Positions 53,164 through 61,907 of a stretch of DNA of 64,000 bases are shown piece by piece (within the stretch, counting starts at the first letter, position 1; each line of letters opens with the position of its first letter). The notes beneath the pieces are model-generated. The model saw only the letters and a program-made list of their open reading frames with translations. It ran no database searches and was not told where the DNA came from. The position numbers and the translations under genes are program-made. This stretch comes from Saccharothrix obliqua (GTDB lineage: Bacteria > Actinomycetota > Actinomycetes > Mycobacteriales > Pseudonocardiaceae). The stretch is from contig NZ_JAHXGQ010000004.1 of assembly GCF_019375475.1 (NCBI RefSeq), forward strand, positions 434,001-498,000, read 5' to 3'.

Positions 53164-53964
53164 TCACGCCCGGCCCCGCCACGGCGAGACGGCGCGTTGC
53201 AGCGCGAGGATCGCGGTGTCGATGAGCAAGCCGGTCAGTCCGATGACGACGAGGCCGAGCAGGACGACCGAAGTCTGGTTGTAGCGCTGGGCGTTGAGGA
53301 CCATGCCGCCGATGCCGTCCGCGCCGTTGACCGTCTCGGCGGCCACCACCGAGCTGTAGGCCACGCCCACCGCCAGCCGCACCCCGGTCAGGATCTCCGG
53401 CGCGGACGCGGGCAGCACGACCGAGGCGAGCACACCCGCGCGGCCCGCGCCCAACGCGCGCGCGGCCTCCACGTACTGCCGGTTCACGCCCGTGACGGCC
53501 GCCGCGGTCGCCACCGCTACCGGTGGGAACGCGGCCACCACCAGCAGGTACACCTTCGGTTCCTCGTCGATGCCGAACCAGATCACCAGCAGGCTCAGGT
53601 AGGCCAGCGGCGGCAGCGCGCGCAGGAACGTGACGAACGGCTCGGCGACCGCGCGGACCAGCGGCGCCAAGCCCATCACCAGGCCGAGGACGACACCGAC
53701 CAGCACGCCGTACGCCGAGCCGAGGCCGACCCGGCGCAGGCTCACACCGAGCCGTTCGGCCACCGTGGACCCGGCGTACCCGCCCTGCCCGTTGCCGCTG
53801 TCCGACGCCGCGAGGAGCTGGTCCCACACCTGCGCCGGTCCGGGCAGCACCACCGGCGGCCAGAACTCGGCGAGCACGAGCGCCTGCCAGATGGCCGACA
53901 ACACCGCCACGGCCGCGACCCGCAGCAGCACCGGGCGCGTGCGCCGCGGTTCGTTCTGCGCCAT
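53164..53964 (-). CDS. ABC permease, SsuC/TauC type
   Basis: 266-residue inner membrane permease with about six helices and the EAA-like loop E-A-A-R-A-L-G-A-G-R near residue 180. First gene of the importer operon. ATG at 53964 with GGAG upstream is chosen; the longer open frame is antisense to promoter DNA. The region 53965-54200 upstream should contain the promoter but no sulfur-regulator site is recognised. Confidence 0.9.
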   Translation of the reverse strand: MAQNEPRRTRPVLLRVAAVAVLSAIWQALVLAEFWPPVVLPGPAQVWDQLLAASDSGNGQGGYAGSTVAERLGVSLRRVGLGSAYGVLVGVVLGLVMGLAPLVRAVAEPFVTFLRALPPLAYLSLLVIWFGIDEEPKVYLLVVAAFPPVAVATAAAVTGVNRQYVEAARALGAGRAGVLASVVLPASAPEILTGVRLAVGVAYSSVVAAETVNGADGIGGMVLNAQRYNQTSVVLLGLVVIGLTGLLIDTAILALQRAVSPWRGRA

Positions 53965-54206
53965 GGGTGCTCCGGGCGGAGGGGACGGGACGGCGGCGAA
54001 TGTACCGAACCACGTGGCCACTGATCCGCTTTCCCGCTGCGTGGACACCTGCGGTGAAAACCGTTGCGGGCCAGGCGTTTCCATGTTGGTCAAAGCTCGT
54101 ACCGCGATCAGCTCCGCACACCGACTTGTCGGAACCACGACCAGCGGCACACCTCCCGTGTGCCGCCTATGCTGGGCTTTGACCGCGCACAGCAGAGGGA
54201 GCACCG

Positions 54207-54476
54207 ATGACCACGCACCAGGGCGACGAGCCGAACGAGGTGGACGGCACGGTCGTGCAGCCCTCGTTCACCCCGGATTACTCGGACACGGGCGTGCCCA
54301 GCTTCGACTACGTCCGCGACCGCATCGAGAACCGCGCGCACACCGCGACCGGGCTCACCGAGTTGGCCGGGGTGGGCGGGCCCGACGTCCAGTCGCTCGA
54401 CCAGCAGCAGGCGGAGCGGGAGGAAGCGGGCCGCGCCAAACTCGCCGAGATCCGCCGGGCGATGGGCAAGGACTGA
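54207..54476 (+). CDS. 89-residue acidic orphan protein
   Basis: Hydrophilic protein, M-T-T-H-Q-G-D-E start, no membrane segment or cysteine. The C-terminal half (Q-S-L-D-Q-Q-Q-A-E-R-E-E-A-G-R-A-K-L) is predicted to be a charged helix, the N-terminal half is probably disordered, with F-T-P-D-Y-S-D-T-G-V-P-S-F-D-Y-V in between. ATG is preceded by GGGAG at ideal spacing, so it is a real gene. No family recognised; similar small proteins are widespread as hypothetical proteins in Pseudonocardiales. Confidence 0.7.
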   Translation: MTTHQGDEPNEVDGTVVQPSFTPDYSDTGVPSFDYVRDRIENRAHTATGLTELAGVGGPDVQSLDQQQAEREEAGRAKLAEIRRAMGKD

Positions 54477-54507
54477 CCGCCTCGGGAGCACGCGGCCGTC
54501 CGCACCG

Positions 54508-54555
54508 CTCACGTGCGACACCGCCACGGGACCTCACGTGCGACACCGCCACGGG
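54508..54555. repeat. 25-bp tandem repeat with CACGTG core
   Basis: Two identical 23-bp blocks (54508-54530 and 54533-54555), each starting CTCACGTGCGACA and ending CCGCCACGGG, 25 bp apart; a fragment of a third follows at about 54563. Each contains the palindrome CACGTG. They lie in the 175-bp gap upstream of a small membrane protein gene and may be a regulator-binding array. Confidence 0.7.
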
Positions 54556-54651
54556 GGACCTCTCTCACGACGCCGCCCCTGCCCGCCCGGCGCGGCCCTT
54601 CGCACCCCACCCCGGCTGTCACGTTCGCGGCGGCGGTGTCGTCCTGGGGGC

Positions 54652-55059
54652 ATGACGTTCCTACGCATCGGACTGTGGTTCCTGACCGCCACGCAGGTCG
54701 GGGTCGGAGGCTGGGCCTTGTTCGCGCCGCGGGGTTTCTACGACGGCTTCCCCGCGCCCGGCCACCACTGGGTCGCCATGTTCCCGCCCTTCAACGAACA
54801 CCTGGTGCGCGACTTCGGCAGCCTCAACCTGGGGTTCGCGGTGGCGCTGGCCTTCGCCGCCGTCACCGCGAACCGACTGCTGGTCCAGGTCGTCCTGGTC
54901 TCGTACCTGACGTTCGCCGTCCCGCACATGGTCTTCCACCTCGGGCACCTCGACCACATGCCGGTGATCGACCAGGTCGGCAACGTGGTGACGCTGGCGC
55001 TGGCGGTCGTGCTGCCCGCCGTGCTGATCCCCGTCGCGCGACGCCGGGCGACCGCCTGA
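54652..55059 (+). CDS. four-helix membrane protein of unknown function
   Basis: 135 residues with four hydrophobic segments (about 4-22, 50-68, 72-95, 105-127) and the conserved-looking F-N-E-H-L-V-R-D-F-G-S-L-N-L-G before helix 2. The D-x-G-x-x-N-x-G pattern and the H-L-x-H pair at 96-99 are typical of small DoxX/DUF4345-like proteins. ATG with GGGGG nearby. Role unknown. Convergent with the SDR gene, four bases between stops. Confidence 0.65.
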   Translation: MTFLRIGLWFLTATQVGVGGWALFAPRGFYDGFPAPGHHWVAMFPPFNEHLVRDFGSLNLGFAVALAFAAVTANRLLVQVVLVSYLTFAVPHMVFHLGHLDHMPVIDQVGNVVTLALAVVLPAVLIPVARRRATA

Positions 55060-55063
55060 CGGC

Positions 55064-55744
55064 TCAGGTCCGCAGGTAGGACGCGCCGTTCAGGTCGAGC
55101 ACGGCACCGGACGCCCACTCGGCGGCCGGCGACGCCAGGTACACGACGGCCGCCGCGACCTCCTCGGGCCGCGCCACCCGGCCGAACGGACTCTGCTCGC
55201 GCACCTCGTCGGTCACCATGTCCGCCACCCGCTCGGTCGCGACGAAACCGGGCGCCACCGTCGCCACGGCGATGCCGTGCGGCGCGAGGTGGAGCGCCAG
55301 CGACTGCCCCATGGCGTGCAACGCCGCCTTGCTCGCGCCGTACGCGGGCATGTCGGGTTCACCGCGAAAAGCACCACGGGAACCCACGTTCACGATCCGC
55401 CCGCGAACACCGCGGTCCACCATGTGCTTCGCGACGCAGTACGACATGTTGGCCGCGCCGAACACGTTCACGTCGAACGTCCGACGCCACAACGCCTGCC
55501 ACTCGGCGTACGACCGGTCCGACACGGAGCCCAACTCCACCAGCCCGGCGTTGTTCACGAGCACGTCGACTCCGCCGAGCACGTCCACGGCGGAGTCGAC
55601 GGCACGTGCGATCGCGTCCGGGTCGGCCAGGTCGACGTCCGCCGACGACAACGCCACCACCTCGTCGCCGAGGTTCCGGAACGCCTCGGCGATCGACGCG
55701 CCGATGCCACGGTTGCCGCCGGTGACGAGCACCCCTCGGCTCAT
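55064..55744 (-). CDS. short-chain dehydrogenase/reductase
   Basis: 226-residue classical SDR. Cofactor motif V-T-G-G-N-R-G-I-G near residue 7, N-N-A-G at about 83, catalytic S/Y-x3-K as G-S-R-G-A and Y-G-A-S-K near 140. FabG-like, NAD(P)-dependent ketone/alcohol redox; substrate unknown. ATG at 55744 gives the Rossmann strand at the expected place. Monocistronic, no regulator adjacent. Confidence 0.9.
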   Translation of the reverse strand: MSRGVLVTGGNRGIGASIAEAFRNLGDEVVALSSADVDLADPDAIARAVDSAVDVLGGVDVLVNNAGLVELGSVSDRSYAEWQALWRRTFDVNVFGAANMSYCVAKHMVDRGVRGRIVNVGSRGAFRGEPDMPAYGASKAALHAMGQSLALHLAPHGIAVATVAPGFVATERVADMVTDEVREQSPFGRVARPEEVAAAVVYLASPAAEWASGAVLDLNGASYLRT

Positions 55745-55952
55745 GTCGCGCACACCTCCACTTGATCCAGGTGTCCCCCACTCTGCCGGAAGGTGACGGG
55801 GCGGTGGCGAACCGGGTCGCCGTCACCCGCGCGTCGGGCCGGTCGGGTGACGACTGCGCCCGCTGCCCGCCCGGGTACCGACGGGCGGTCCAGCCGCCGC
55901 CCAGCCTTCCGCGTGATTGCCCAGCCGTCGGCAGTGGCCAAGACTGGCTGGC

Positions 55953-57479
55953 ATGGCTCGCCTGAGTTCCGCTCTGGCCCGAGTCGGCGTCGCGGTCACG
56001 GCGGTTTCGCTGCTGACCCCGGTCCCCGCGACGGCGGCGACCGCGCAGCAGGCCGCGGTGCCGGCCTACTGGAGCCCGGCCGACCCGGATGGTCTGACGG
56101 CGTTCCGACGCCTGGCGCAGAACCGACCCACCACGGGCATCGTGGTGGTCAACGGCAGCCTCAGCAGACCCGAAGCGCCGTTCTCCCGGGGGTGGGCCGA
56201 CGCGATCGAGGCGGTGCACGACTCCGGCGCACGCGTGCTGGTCTACGTCGACACCGGTTACTTCGGGGTCGACCTGGGCCAGGGCGCGCACCGGACCAGG
56301 GGCGGCGAGACGTCGGCCGACGCGTGGGCCGCGCAGGTCCGGCAGGACATCGACGAGTGGTACGCGTTGTACGGCGGTTACGGCGTGGACGGGGTGTTCC
56401 TGGACCAGGTCCTGCACGTGTGCGGCCCGGACGGCGAGTACGCCGCGCGTTACGCCGCGATCCGGGACCACCTCCGCGCCACGCAACCGCACGCCCGGCT
56501 CGCCATCAACCCCGGCACGGGCACCGAGCAGTGCTACGACGACGTCGCCGACACCATCCTGTCGTTCGAGGGCGACCACGCCTCGTACCTCGCGCACGTG
56601 CCGCCCGAGTGGGAAGCGACCCACCAGGACCGCAAGAAGTTCTGGCACCTGGTCTACGGCGTGCCCGACGCGGAGGGCATGTCCGCCGTCATCGCCCGCG
56701 CGCGGTCCAACCGGCCGGGTTACGTCTACGTCGGCGACCGCCCCTTCAGTCCGTCCACATGGGACTCGCTGCCCTCCTACTGGGACGCGGAGCTGCGTGA
56801 GATCGCGGGCGTGGCGGACACGACGCCGCCGGCGGTTCCGCGCGGGTTGACCGCGACGGCCACGTCCGGCCAGGTGGTCCTCCGGTGGCGGGCCGCGCTG
56901 GACAACGTCGCGGTGTCGGACTACGAGGTGTTCCAGGACGGGGTCCCGGTGGGCACCACCCACGACACCGCGTTCACCGCGACGGGCCTGCTGCCCGACA
57001 CCTCCTACGCGTTCACCGTCCGGGCCCGCGACGTCGCGGGCAACGCCTCCGCGCCCGGCTCGCCGGTCACCGCCACCACACCGCCCGCGGCGGTGCTGGC
57101 GCCGCACGCGTGCCTCGGCCCGACCACCGCGCGTTACGACGCGACCTTCACCAGGGACTTCCCCCACCGCCGGGTGTTCATCGACGCCGACGACAACCCG
57201 GCCACCGGTTGGCCGCTGCCGCCCGGCCTGCCCTCCGGCGCGGACCACATGATCGAGAACAACGTCCTCTACCGCTACACCGGCCCGGGTTGGGCGTGGG
57301 AGCCCGTGCTCGTGGTCGAGCCGGAGCAGCACGGGCGGGTCGTCACCTGGCGGGTGCCGGTCACCGGTTTCGGCGAGGGGGGCGCGCCCACGCAGGTCGT
57401 GGTGTTCAACGGCAACGACGAGCAGGACGAGTTCAGCTCCGTGGTCACCGTCCACCGCACCGAGGAGGAGTGCTCCTGA
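55953..57479 (+). CDS. secreted spherulin-4-like protein with FnIII domain
   Basis: 508 residues. Signal peptide 1-30. Residues about 35-275 match the spherulation-specific family 4 domain, a TIM-barrel relative of GH114/GH135-type galactosaminoglycan hydrolases: V-P-A-Y-W-S-P, V-Y-V-D-T-G-Y-F, G-V-D-G-V-F-L-D-Q and I-N-P-G-T (acidic residues E and D available for catalysis). A fibronectin type III domain (about 280-370) and a C-terminal beta-rich module with D-A-D-D-N-P-A-T-G-W follow. Likely an extracellular glycosidase acting on an amino-polysaccharide. ATG at 55953 gives the signal peptide. Confidence 0.75.
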   Translation: MARLSSALARVGVAVTAVSLLTPVPATAATAQQAAVPAYWSPADPDGLTAFRRLAQNRPTTGIVVVNGSLSRPEAPFSRGWADAIEAVHDSGARVLVYVDTGYFGVDLGQGAHRTRGGETSADAWAAQVRQDIDEWYALYGGYGVDGVFLDQVLHVCGPDGEYAARYAAIRDHLRATQPHARLAINPGTGTEQCYDDVADTILSFEGDHASYLAHVPPEWEATHQDRKKFWHLVYGVPDAEGMSAVIARARSNRPGYVYVGDRPFSPSTWDSLPSYWDAELREIAGVADTTPPAVPRGLTATATSGQVVLRWRAALDNVAVSDYEVFQDGVPVGTTHDTAFTATGLLPDTSYAFTVRARDVAGNASAPGSPVTATTPPAAVLAPHACLGPTTARYDATFTRDFPHRRVFIDADDNPATGWPLPPGLPSGADHMIENNVLYRYTGPGWAWEPVLVVEPEQHGRVVTWRVPVTGFGEGGAPTQVVVFNGNDEQDEFSSVVTVHRTEEECS

Positions 57480-57606
57480 CCCGGCGGGCACACCGCCGCG
57501 CGAATTCACCGAATGGGGACGCGGTATTCGCGCGCATTCCCGCCCTGGCCGGTGGACGTGGAATATCCGGCCGGGTCGCACCCATTACGGGAGGCTGCTA
57601 CAGTCG

Positions 57607-58521
57607 GTGGAGATCTTCAGAATAAAGGGGGTGTCTCCCACGAGGGGTTCCCTGGCAGCTATTCTGGCAGTCACCCTGTGGGCGACCAACGCATTCGCCG
57701 CCGAGGTCGCCCTGACCCGGATGAACGTTCTCCAACTGCTCTTCGTGCAATTCGGATCGGCCGCATCTGCGTTGTTCATCGGTCGTGCCGCACAGCGGCG
57801 GCGCGCATCCGGACAAGCACCCGGCAACACCGGTAAAGCACTCGTCGTGGGTGTCGTCGGGCTCACCGGGACGATTTTCCTGCAATACTTCGCGTTCGCG
57901 TCGACACCCATCGTCGCGGCCAGCGTCATCAGTTACGCGTGGCCGTTGTTGGCGGCGGTCGCGGTGATGGCGCTGACGCGCAGCAGGCAGGCCGTTCCCG
58001 GCGTGGTGCTGGGCGTCGTGGGCTTCGCCGGGGTCGCCCTGATCGTCGGCGACCAGGCGGCCACGTCGGCGGGCGGGAGCCTGCTCGGCTACGCGGCGGC
58101 GCTCGGTTCGGCGGCCTGCATGGCGTTCTTCACCGTCGCGGCGGGACGGGTCCGGGCGTCGACGGTCGACATGCTGGTGCCCGCGACCGCCACCGGGGCC
58201 GTGGTCGCGGGTGTGCTGCTCGCGCTCGGCGACGCCACCTGGCCGCCGCTGCCCGCCGTGGCGCTCGCCTGCTACGTCGGGTTGGGCCCGATGGCGGCCG
58301 GCTACGCGCTCTGGACGTCGGCGATGAAGAACGGGACCGACCGGCTCGCCCTGCTCGGCTTCGCCACGCCACTGCTGTCCACCGCCCTGCTGGTCGCCAC
58401 CGGGGCGCCCGTCACCGGCCCGCTCCTGACCGGCGCGGCACTCGTGCTCGCGTGCGGCGCCGGCGTCCTCCTGGACGGCCACCGGCGGTCACGCGACACC
58501 GCCGCACCCGGGAAGTCCTGA
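57607..58521 (+). CDS. EamA/DMT-family transporter
   Basis: 304 residues with ten predicted helices in two EamA repeats (A-I-L-A-V-T-L-W-A-T-N-A-F at the start, and the second half from about 165). RhtA/YdcZ-like proteins export amino acids or small metabolites. GTG at 57607 has GGGAGG 12 bases upstream; an internal GTG at 57631 is possible. First gene of a five-gene operon: it is followed by a 2OG-dioxygenase (33 bp), a SAM-dependent enzyme (overlap), a PfkB kinase (49 bp) and SurE (overlap). The natural role would be efflux of the pathway product. Confidence 0.85.
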   Translation: MEIFRIKGVSPTRGSLAAILAVTLWATNAFAAEVALTRMNVLQLLFVQFGSAASALFIGRAAQRRRASGQAPGNTGKALVVGVVGLTGTIFLQYFAFASTPIVAASVISYAWPLLAAVAVMALTRSRQAVPGVVLGVVGFAGVALIVGDQAATSAGGSLLGYAAALGSAACMAFFTVAAGRVRASTVDMLVPATATGAVVAGVLLALGDATWPPLPAVALACYVGLGPMAAGYALWTSAMKNGTDRLALLGFATPLLSTALLVATGAPVTGPLLTGAALVLACGAGVLLDGHRRSRDTAAPGKS

Positions 58522-58554
58522 CGACCCGCGCACAGCCACGAGGAGGGATCCGCA

Positions 58555-59331
58555 ATGCCCGAGAACCCGCCCGCCGGCATCACCCGGACCGAACTGCTCG
58601 GTCGACCGACCGTGTGGCGCGTATCGGACCTGGGCGTCACCCAGACCCCGCACGACTACCCCGCCGACCTGCTGGGCGAGATCCTCGCGAAGGCGATCGC
58701 CATCAAGGAGTCCGCCGCCGAGAAGCGGCACCTGAACCTGCGGTACATCCGGGGCGCGCACCAGCACATCCCGGAAGTCGCCGAACTCGTCCACCACCCG
58801 GGCCGGTTGGCGGCGCTGAGCGAACTGGCCGGGGTCCGGCTGGAGCCCTACCCGATTTCCGTCATCAGCACGACCATCACGTTCATGGGCGCTTCGGCCG
58901 AGGACGGCACGGTGGACTGGCACGCGGACGGCGTGCCGGTCACCGAGATCATCCCGCTGGCCATGGAGGACGTCGAGGGCGGCGAACTCACCGTCTTCCG
59001 GGGCAACTACGAGGAGGGCATGGCGAGGCTGGCGGACGGCGAGGAGTTCACGCCGGCGGAACTGGCCGTGTTCCCGCACCGGGTCGGCCACCGCACGGTC
59101 GCCCAGCTGATGCGCGTCCTGCACCGGACCGCGCCCATGACGAGGGGGTACCGGGTGAGCCTCAACCTCAACCTCAGGTCCGCCGAGCGGCCCTACGTGG
59201 ACGACAACCCGCTGTACTACCTGGCCGCCGACAACCCGACCTTCGACTGGGTCGACGAGTACCTGGACGACGTGCGGCAGCGGCAGCTTCCCGCGTACCT
59301 CGCCGCGCAGGAGGGGGACGAACGCCGATGA
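58555..59331 (+). CDS. 2-oxoglutarate/Fe(II)-dependent dioxygenase
   Basis: 258 residues of the jelly-roll non-haem iron family. The facial triad can be read as H123-A-D125 (D-W-H-A-D-G) and H190 (R-V-L-H-R-T-A-P), with R200 (G-Y-R-V-S-L-N-L) as 2OG-binding arginine; spacing is normal. Likely hydroxylates an amino acid or a small product. ATG start with GGAGGG upstream. Its stop overlaps the ATG of the next gene (ATGA). Second gene of the five-gene operon. Confidence 0.85.
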   Translation: MPENPPAGITRTELLGRPTVWRVSDLGVTQTPHDYPADLLGEILAKAIAIKESAAEKRHLNLRYIRGAHQHIPEVAELVHHPGRLAALSELAGVRLEPYPISVISTTITFMGASAEDGTVDWHADGVPVTEIIPLAMEDVEGGELTVFRGNYEEGMARLADGEEFTPAELAVFPHRVGHRTVAQLMRVLHRTAPMTRGYRVSLNLNLRSAERPYVDDNPLYYLAADNPTFDWVDEYLDDVRQRQLPAYLAAQEGDERR

Positions 59332-60200
59332 CCTCGGTGGAACCGCCCGAGAGGTTGCGCAAGGCCAACTTCGACGACCTCTACACGTCACCCGACCCGC
59401 GGGCCTACTACCGGGCGCTGCGCCCGCTCGACTACCGCGTCCCGCACCACGGCAGCGGGTTCTTCCGGTCCGTGCTGGCCCGCCTGCCGGTCGGCGACCG
59501 CGTGCCCCGCGTGCTGGACCTGTGCTGCTCGTACGGCATCAACGGGGCGCTGCTCAAGTACGACGTCGAGTTCGAGGAGTTGTACGACCACTACTGCGCC
59601 CCCGACGCCGCGGACCTCCCGGTGGACGGGCTGCTGCGCCGGGACCGCGAGTTCTTCGGCCCGCGCGGGCGTTCGCCCGGGGCGCACGTCACCGGGCTCG
59701 ACACGTCGGCCGCCGCGATCGCGTACGGGCGCGAGGCCGGGCTGCTCGACGCGGGGCACGTGCGGGACCTGGAGCGGGACGAGCCCTCCGGCGACCTGGT
59801 CGCCACGATGGCCGGCGTCGACCTCGTCACCACCACCGGTGGCGTCGGGTACATCACGGAGCGGACGTTCGACCGCCTCTTCCGGGCGCTGCCCGCCACG
59901 CCGGGGCGGTCCGTGCCGTGGGTGGCCGCCGTGGTGCTCCGGGTGTTCCCCTACGACGGGATCGCGCGGACGCTCGCGCGGTACGGGCTGACCACCAGGC
60001 GACTCGGCGCGCCCGTGCCGCAACGCCGGTTCCGGGACGCCGCCGAGCAGGCGGACGCGCTGGCCGCGCTGGACCGGCTCGGCGTGGACCCCACGGGGCA
60101 CGAGGACGACGGCCACTTCTACGCCGACCTGTACCTGTCGGCGCCCGCCGCCGCCCACCCGGCGCTCGGCATCCCGGCCGCTCGGCGCGCGCGGGAGTGA
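59328..60200 (+). CDS. class I SAM-dependent methyltransferase-fold enzyme
   Basis: 290 residues. Motif I is V-L-D-L-C-C-S-Y-G-I-N-G (62-73); an acidic post-I strand T-G-L-D-T-S and the F-E-E-L-Y-D-H-Y segment follow. The C-C-S-Y-G motif in place of the common G-x-G-x-G marks a separate subgroup. This same fold is used by SAM-cyclising enzymes that make azetidine-2-carboxylate as well as by true methyltransferases; I cannot tell which. ATG with GGAGGGGG upstream, overlapping the dioxygenase stop, so the two are translated together and probably act on the same substrate. Confidence 0.75.
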   Translation: MTSVEPPERLRKANFDDLYTSPDPRAYYRALRPLDYRVPHHGSGFFRSVLARLPVGDRVPRVLDLCCSYGINGALLKYDVEFEELYDHYCAPDAADLPVDGLLRRDREFFGPRGRSPGAHVTGLDTSAAAIAYGREAGLLDAGHVRDLERDEPSGDLVATMAGVDLVTTTGGVGYITERTFDRLFRALPATPGRSVPWVAAVVLRVFPYDGIARTLARYGLTTRRLGAPVPQRRFRDAAEQADALAALDRLGVDPTGHEDDGHFYADLYLSAPAAAHPALGIPAARRARE

Positions 60201-60249
60201 CGACGTCACACGAACGGGTGGGAAACCGGCAAAACGGGTAAAAGAGATC

Positions 60250-61176
60250 ATGGCGAGAGGTCTAGTGACGGTGTTCGCGCCGTCTCCCCAGTTGACGGTG
60301 ACGGTCGAGGTGCTGGACGGCAACCCGGACATCCACGTCCACGCGGGCGGACAGGGCGTGTGGCAGTCGAGGATGATCGACTCGCTGGGCGTGGACGTCG
60401 TGTTGTGCGCGGCGCTGGGTGGTGAGACCGGGTCGGTGCTGCGTCACCTCATCGGTGTGGAACTGAAGGCGTTGGACGTCACCGCCCGCAACGGGGCGTA
60501 CGTGCACGACCGCCGTGACGGCGTGCGGGACCCGGTGGTGGTGATGCCGGCCGACGCGTTGTCCCGTCACGACTTGGACGACCTGTACGAGATGACCCTG
60601 GTCCAGGGACTGCACGCGGGCGTGGCCGTGCTCAGCGGGCCCGCCGCCGACGACGAGCCCGTGCCGGACTCGGTCTACCGGCGGCTGGCCGAGGACCTCG
60701 GCGCGAACGGGTGCCGGGTCGTGGTGGACCTGTCCGGCGCACGGCTCGCCGCCGCCCTCGAGGGGTCGCCGGCGGTGGTGAAGGTCAGCCACGAGGAGCT
60801 GCTGGCCGACGGGCTGAGCGAGTCCGACGCGCTGCCCGACCTGGCGCGGGCGTGCCGGCGGATCGCCTCGTCCGGGGTCGGCACGGTCGTGGTGTCCAGG
60901 GCGGCGGACGGTGCCCTGGCCCTGGTCGACGGCGAGTTCTTCCTGGTCGAGGTGCCGAGGCTGAGCACCGTCGACACCCGCGGTGGTGGTGATTCGATGA
61001 CCGCGGGACTCGCCGCCGGCCTGGCCCTCGGCCGGTCGGCGCACGACTCGCTCAAGCTGGGTGCGGCGGCGGGCGCGGTCAACGTCATGCGGCACGGGCT
61101 GGGTTCCGGCGGCGGCGACGTGGTCCGGGAACTGGCCGAACGGGTGCGGCTCACGCGGTGGGAGGAAGACAGGTGA
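60250..61176 (+). CDS. PfkB-family carbohydrate/nucleoside kinase
   Basis: 308 residues, closest in layout to 1-phosphofructokinase/LacC members. The anion hole and base motif D-T-R-G-G-G-D248-S contains the catalytic aspartate, and the N-terminal substrate region has H-A-G-G-Q-G near 33. Ribokinase-fold, ATP-dependent phosphorylation of a small hydroxyl substrate. ATG start. Its stop overlaps the GTG of the surE gene (GTGA), so kinase and phosphatase are made in equal amounts. Unusual inside what otherwise looks like a dioxygenase/SAM-enzyme operon. Confidence 0.85.
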   Translation: MARGLVTVFAPSPQLTVTVEVLDGNPDIHVHAGGQGVWQSRMIDSLGVDVVLCAALGGETGSVLRHLIGVELKALDVTARNGAYVHDRRDGVRDPVVVMPADALSRHDLDDLYEMTLVQGLHAGVAVLSGPAADDEPVPDSVYRRLAEDLGANGCRVVVDLSGARLAAALEGSPAVVKVSHEELLADGLSESDALPDLARACRRIASSGVGTVVVSRAADGALALVDGEFFLVEVPRLSTVDTRGGGDSMTAGLAAGLALGRSAHDSLKLGAAAGAVNVMRHGLGSGGGDVVRELAERVRLTRWEEDR

Positions 61177-61904
61177 AAGCGCTCATCACCAACGACGACG
61201 GCATCGACTCGCCGGGCCTGGCCGCCTTGGCCCGTGCCGCGGTGGACCACGGTTGGCAGACCGCGGTCGCCGCGCCCGCGCGGGAGTCCAGCGGCACCAG
61301 CGCCGGCCTGACCGCCGCCGAGGACGACCGCCGGGTCGAGGTGGACCGGCGGGAGCTGCCCGGCCTGCCCGGCGTCCCGGCCTACTCGGTCGCGGCGCAC
61401 CCCGCCTTCATCGTCCTCGTGGCGGCACAGGGCGCGTTCGGCGACGTGCCCGACATCGTGCTGTCCGGTGTGAACCGGGGTGCCAACGTCGGTCGCGCGG
61501 TGCTGCACTCCGGCACCGTGGGCGCTGCCCTGACCGGGGCCATCAACGGTGCGCGCGCCATGGCCGTGTCGCTCGACGTCGGGTTGGAGCCGGGGGTCGA
61601 GCACTGGACCACCGCCACCGCGGTCGCCGCGAGCCTGTTCGACCGGCTCGCGGCGCTGCCGCCGGGCACGACGCTCAACCTCAACGTGCCCAACCAGCCG
61701 CACGCGGGCGCGCCGCGCCGGGCGTCGTTGGCGGAGTTCGGCGCGGTGCGCAGCCGGGTCAAGCAGGGTGACGACGGCTCGATCACGCTCACGTCGGTGT
61801 TCGTGGAGGGCGACCAGCCGCCCGGTAGCGATGCCGCGCTGCTCGCGGCGGGTCACCCCACCCTCACGCCGTTGCGCCCGGTGACCGAGGACCCGGAGGG
61901 GTAG
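61173..61904 (+). CDS. surE: SurE-like nucleotide/phosphomonoesterase
   Basis: 243 residues. The metal-binding start L-I-T-N-D-D-G-I-D-S-P-G (D8, D9), P-A-R-E-S-S-G-T-S-A and S-G-V-N-R-G-A-N-V-G are diagnostic for SurE, which dephosphorylates nucleoside monophosphates and other phosphates. GTG start overlapping the kinase stop. Housekeeping surE is usually near pcm; here the association with a PfkB kinase and biosynthetic-type genes suggests a dedicated phosphatase. Convergent TerB-like gene begins three bases away. Confidence 0.9.
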   Translation: MKALITNDDGIDSPGLAALARAAVDHGWQTAVAAPARESSGTSAGLTAAEDDRRVEVDRRELPGLPGVPAYSVAAHPAFIVLVAAQGAFGDVPDIVLSGVNRGANVGRAVLHSGTVGAALTGAINGARAMAVSLDVGLEPGVEHWTTATAVAASLFDRLAALPPGTTLNLNVPNQPHAGAPRRASLAEFGAVRSRVKQGDDGSITLTSVFVEGDQPPGSDAALLAAGHPTLTPLRPVTEDPEG

Positions 61905-61907
61905 CCG

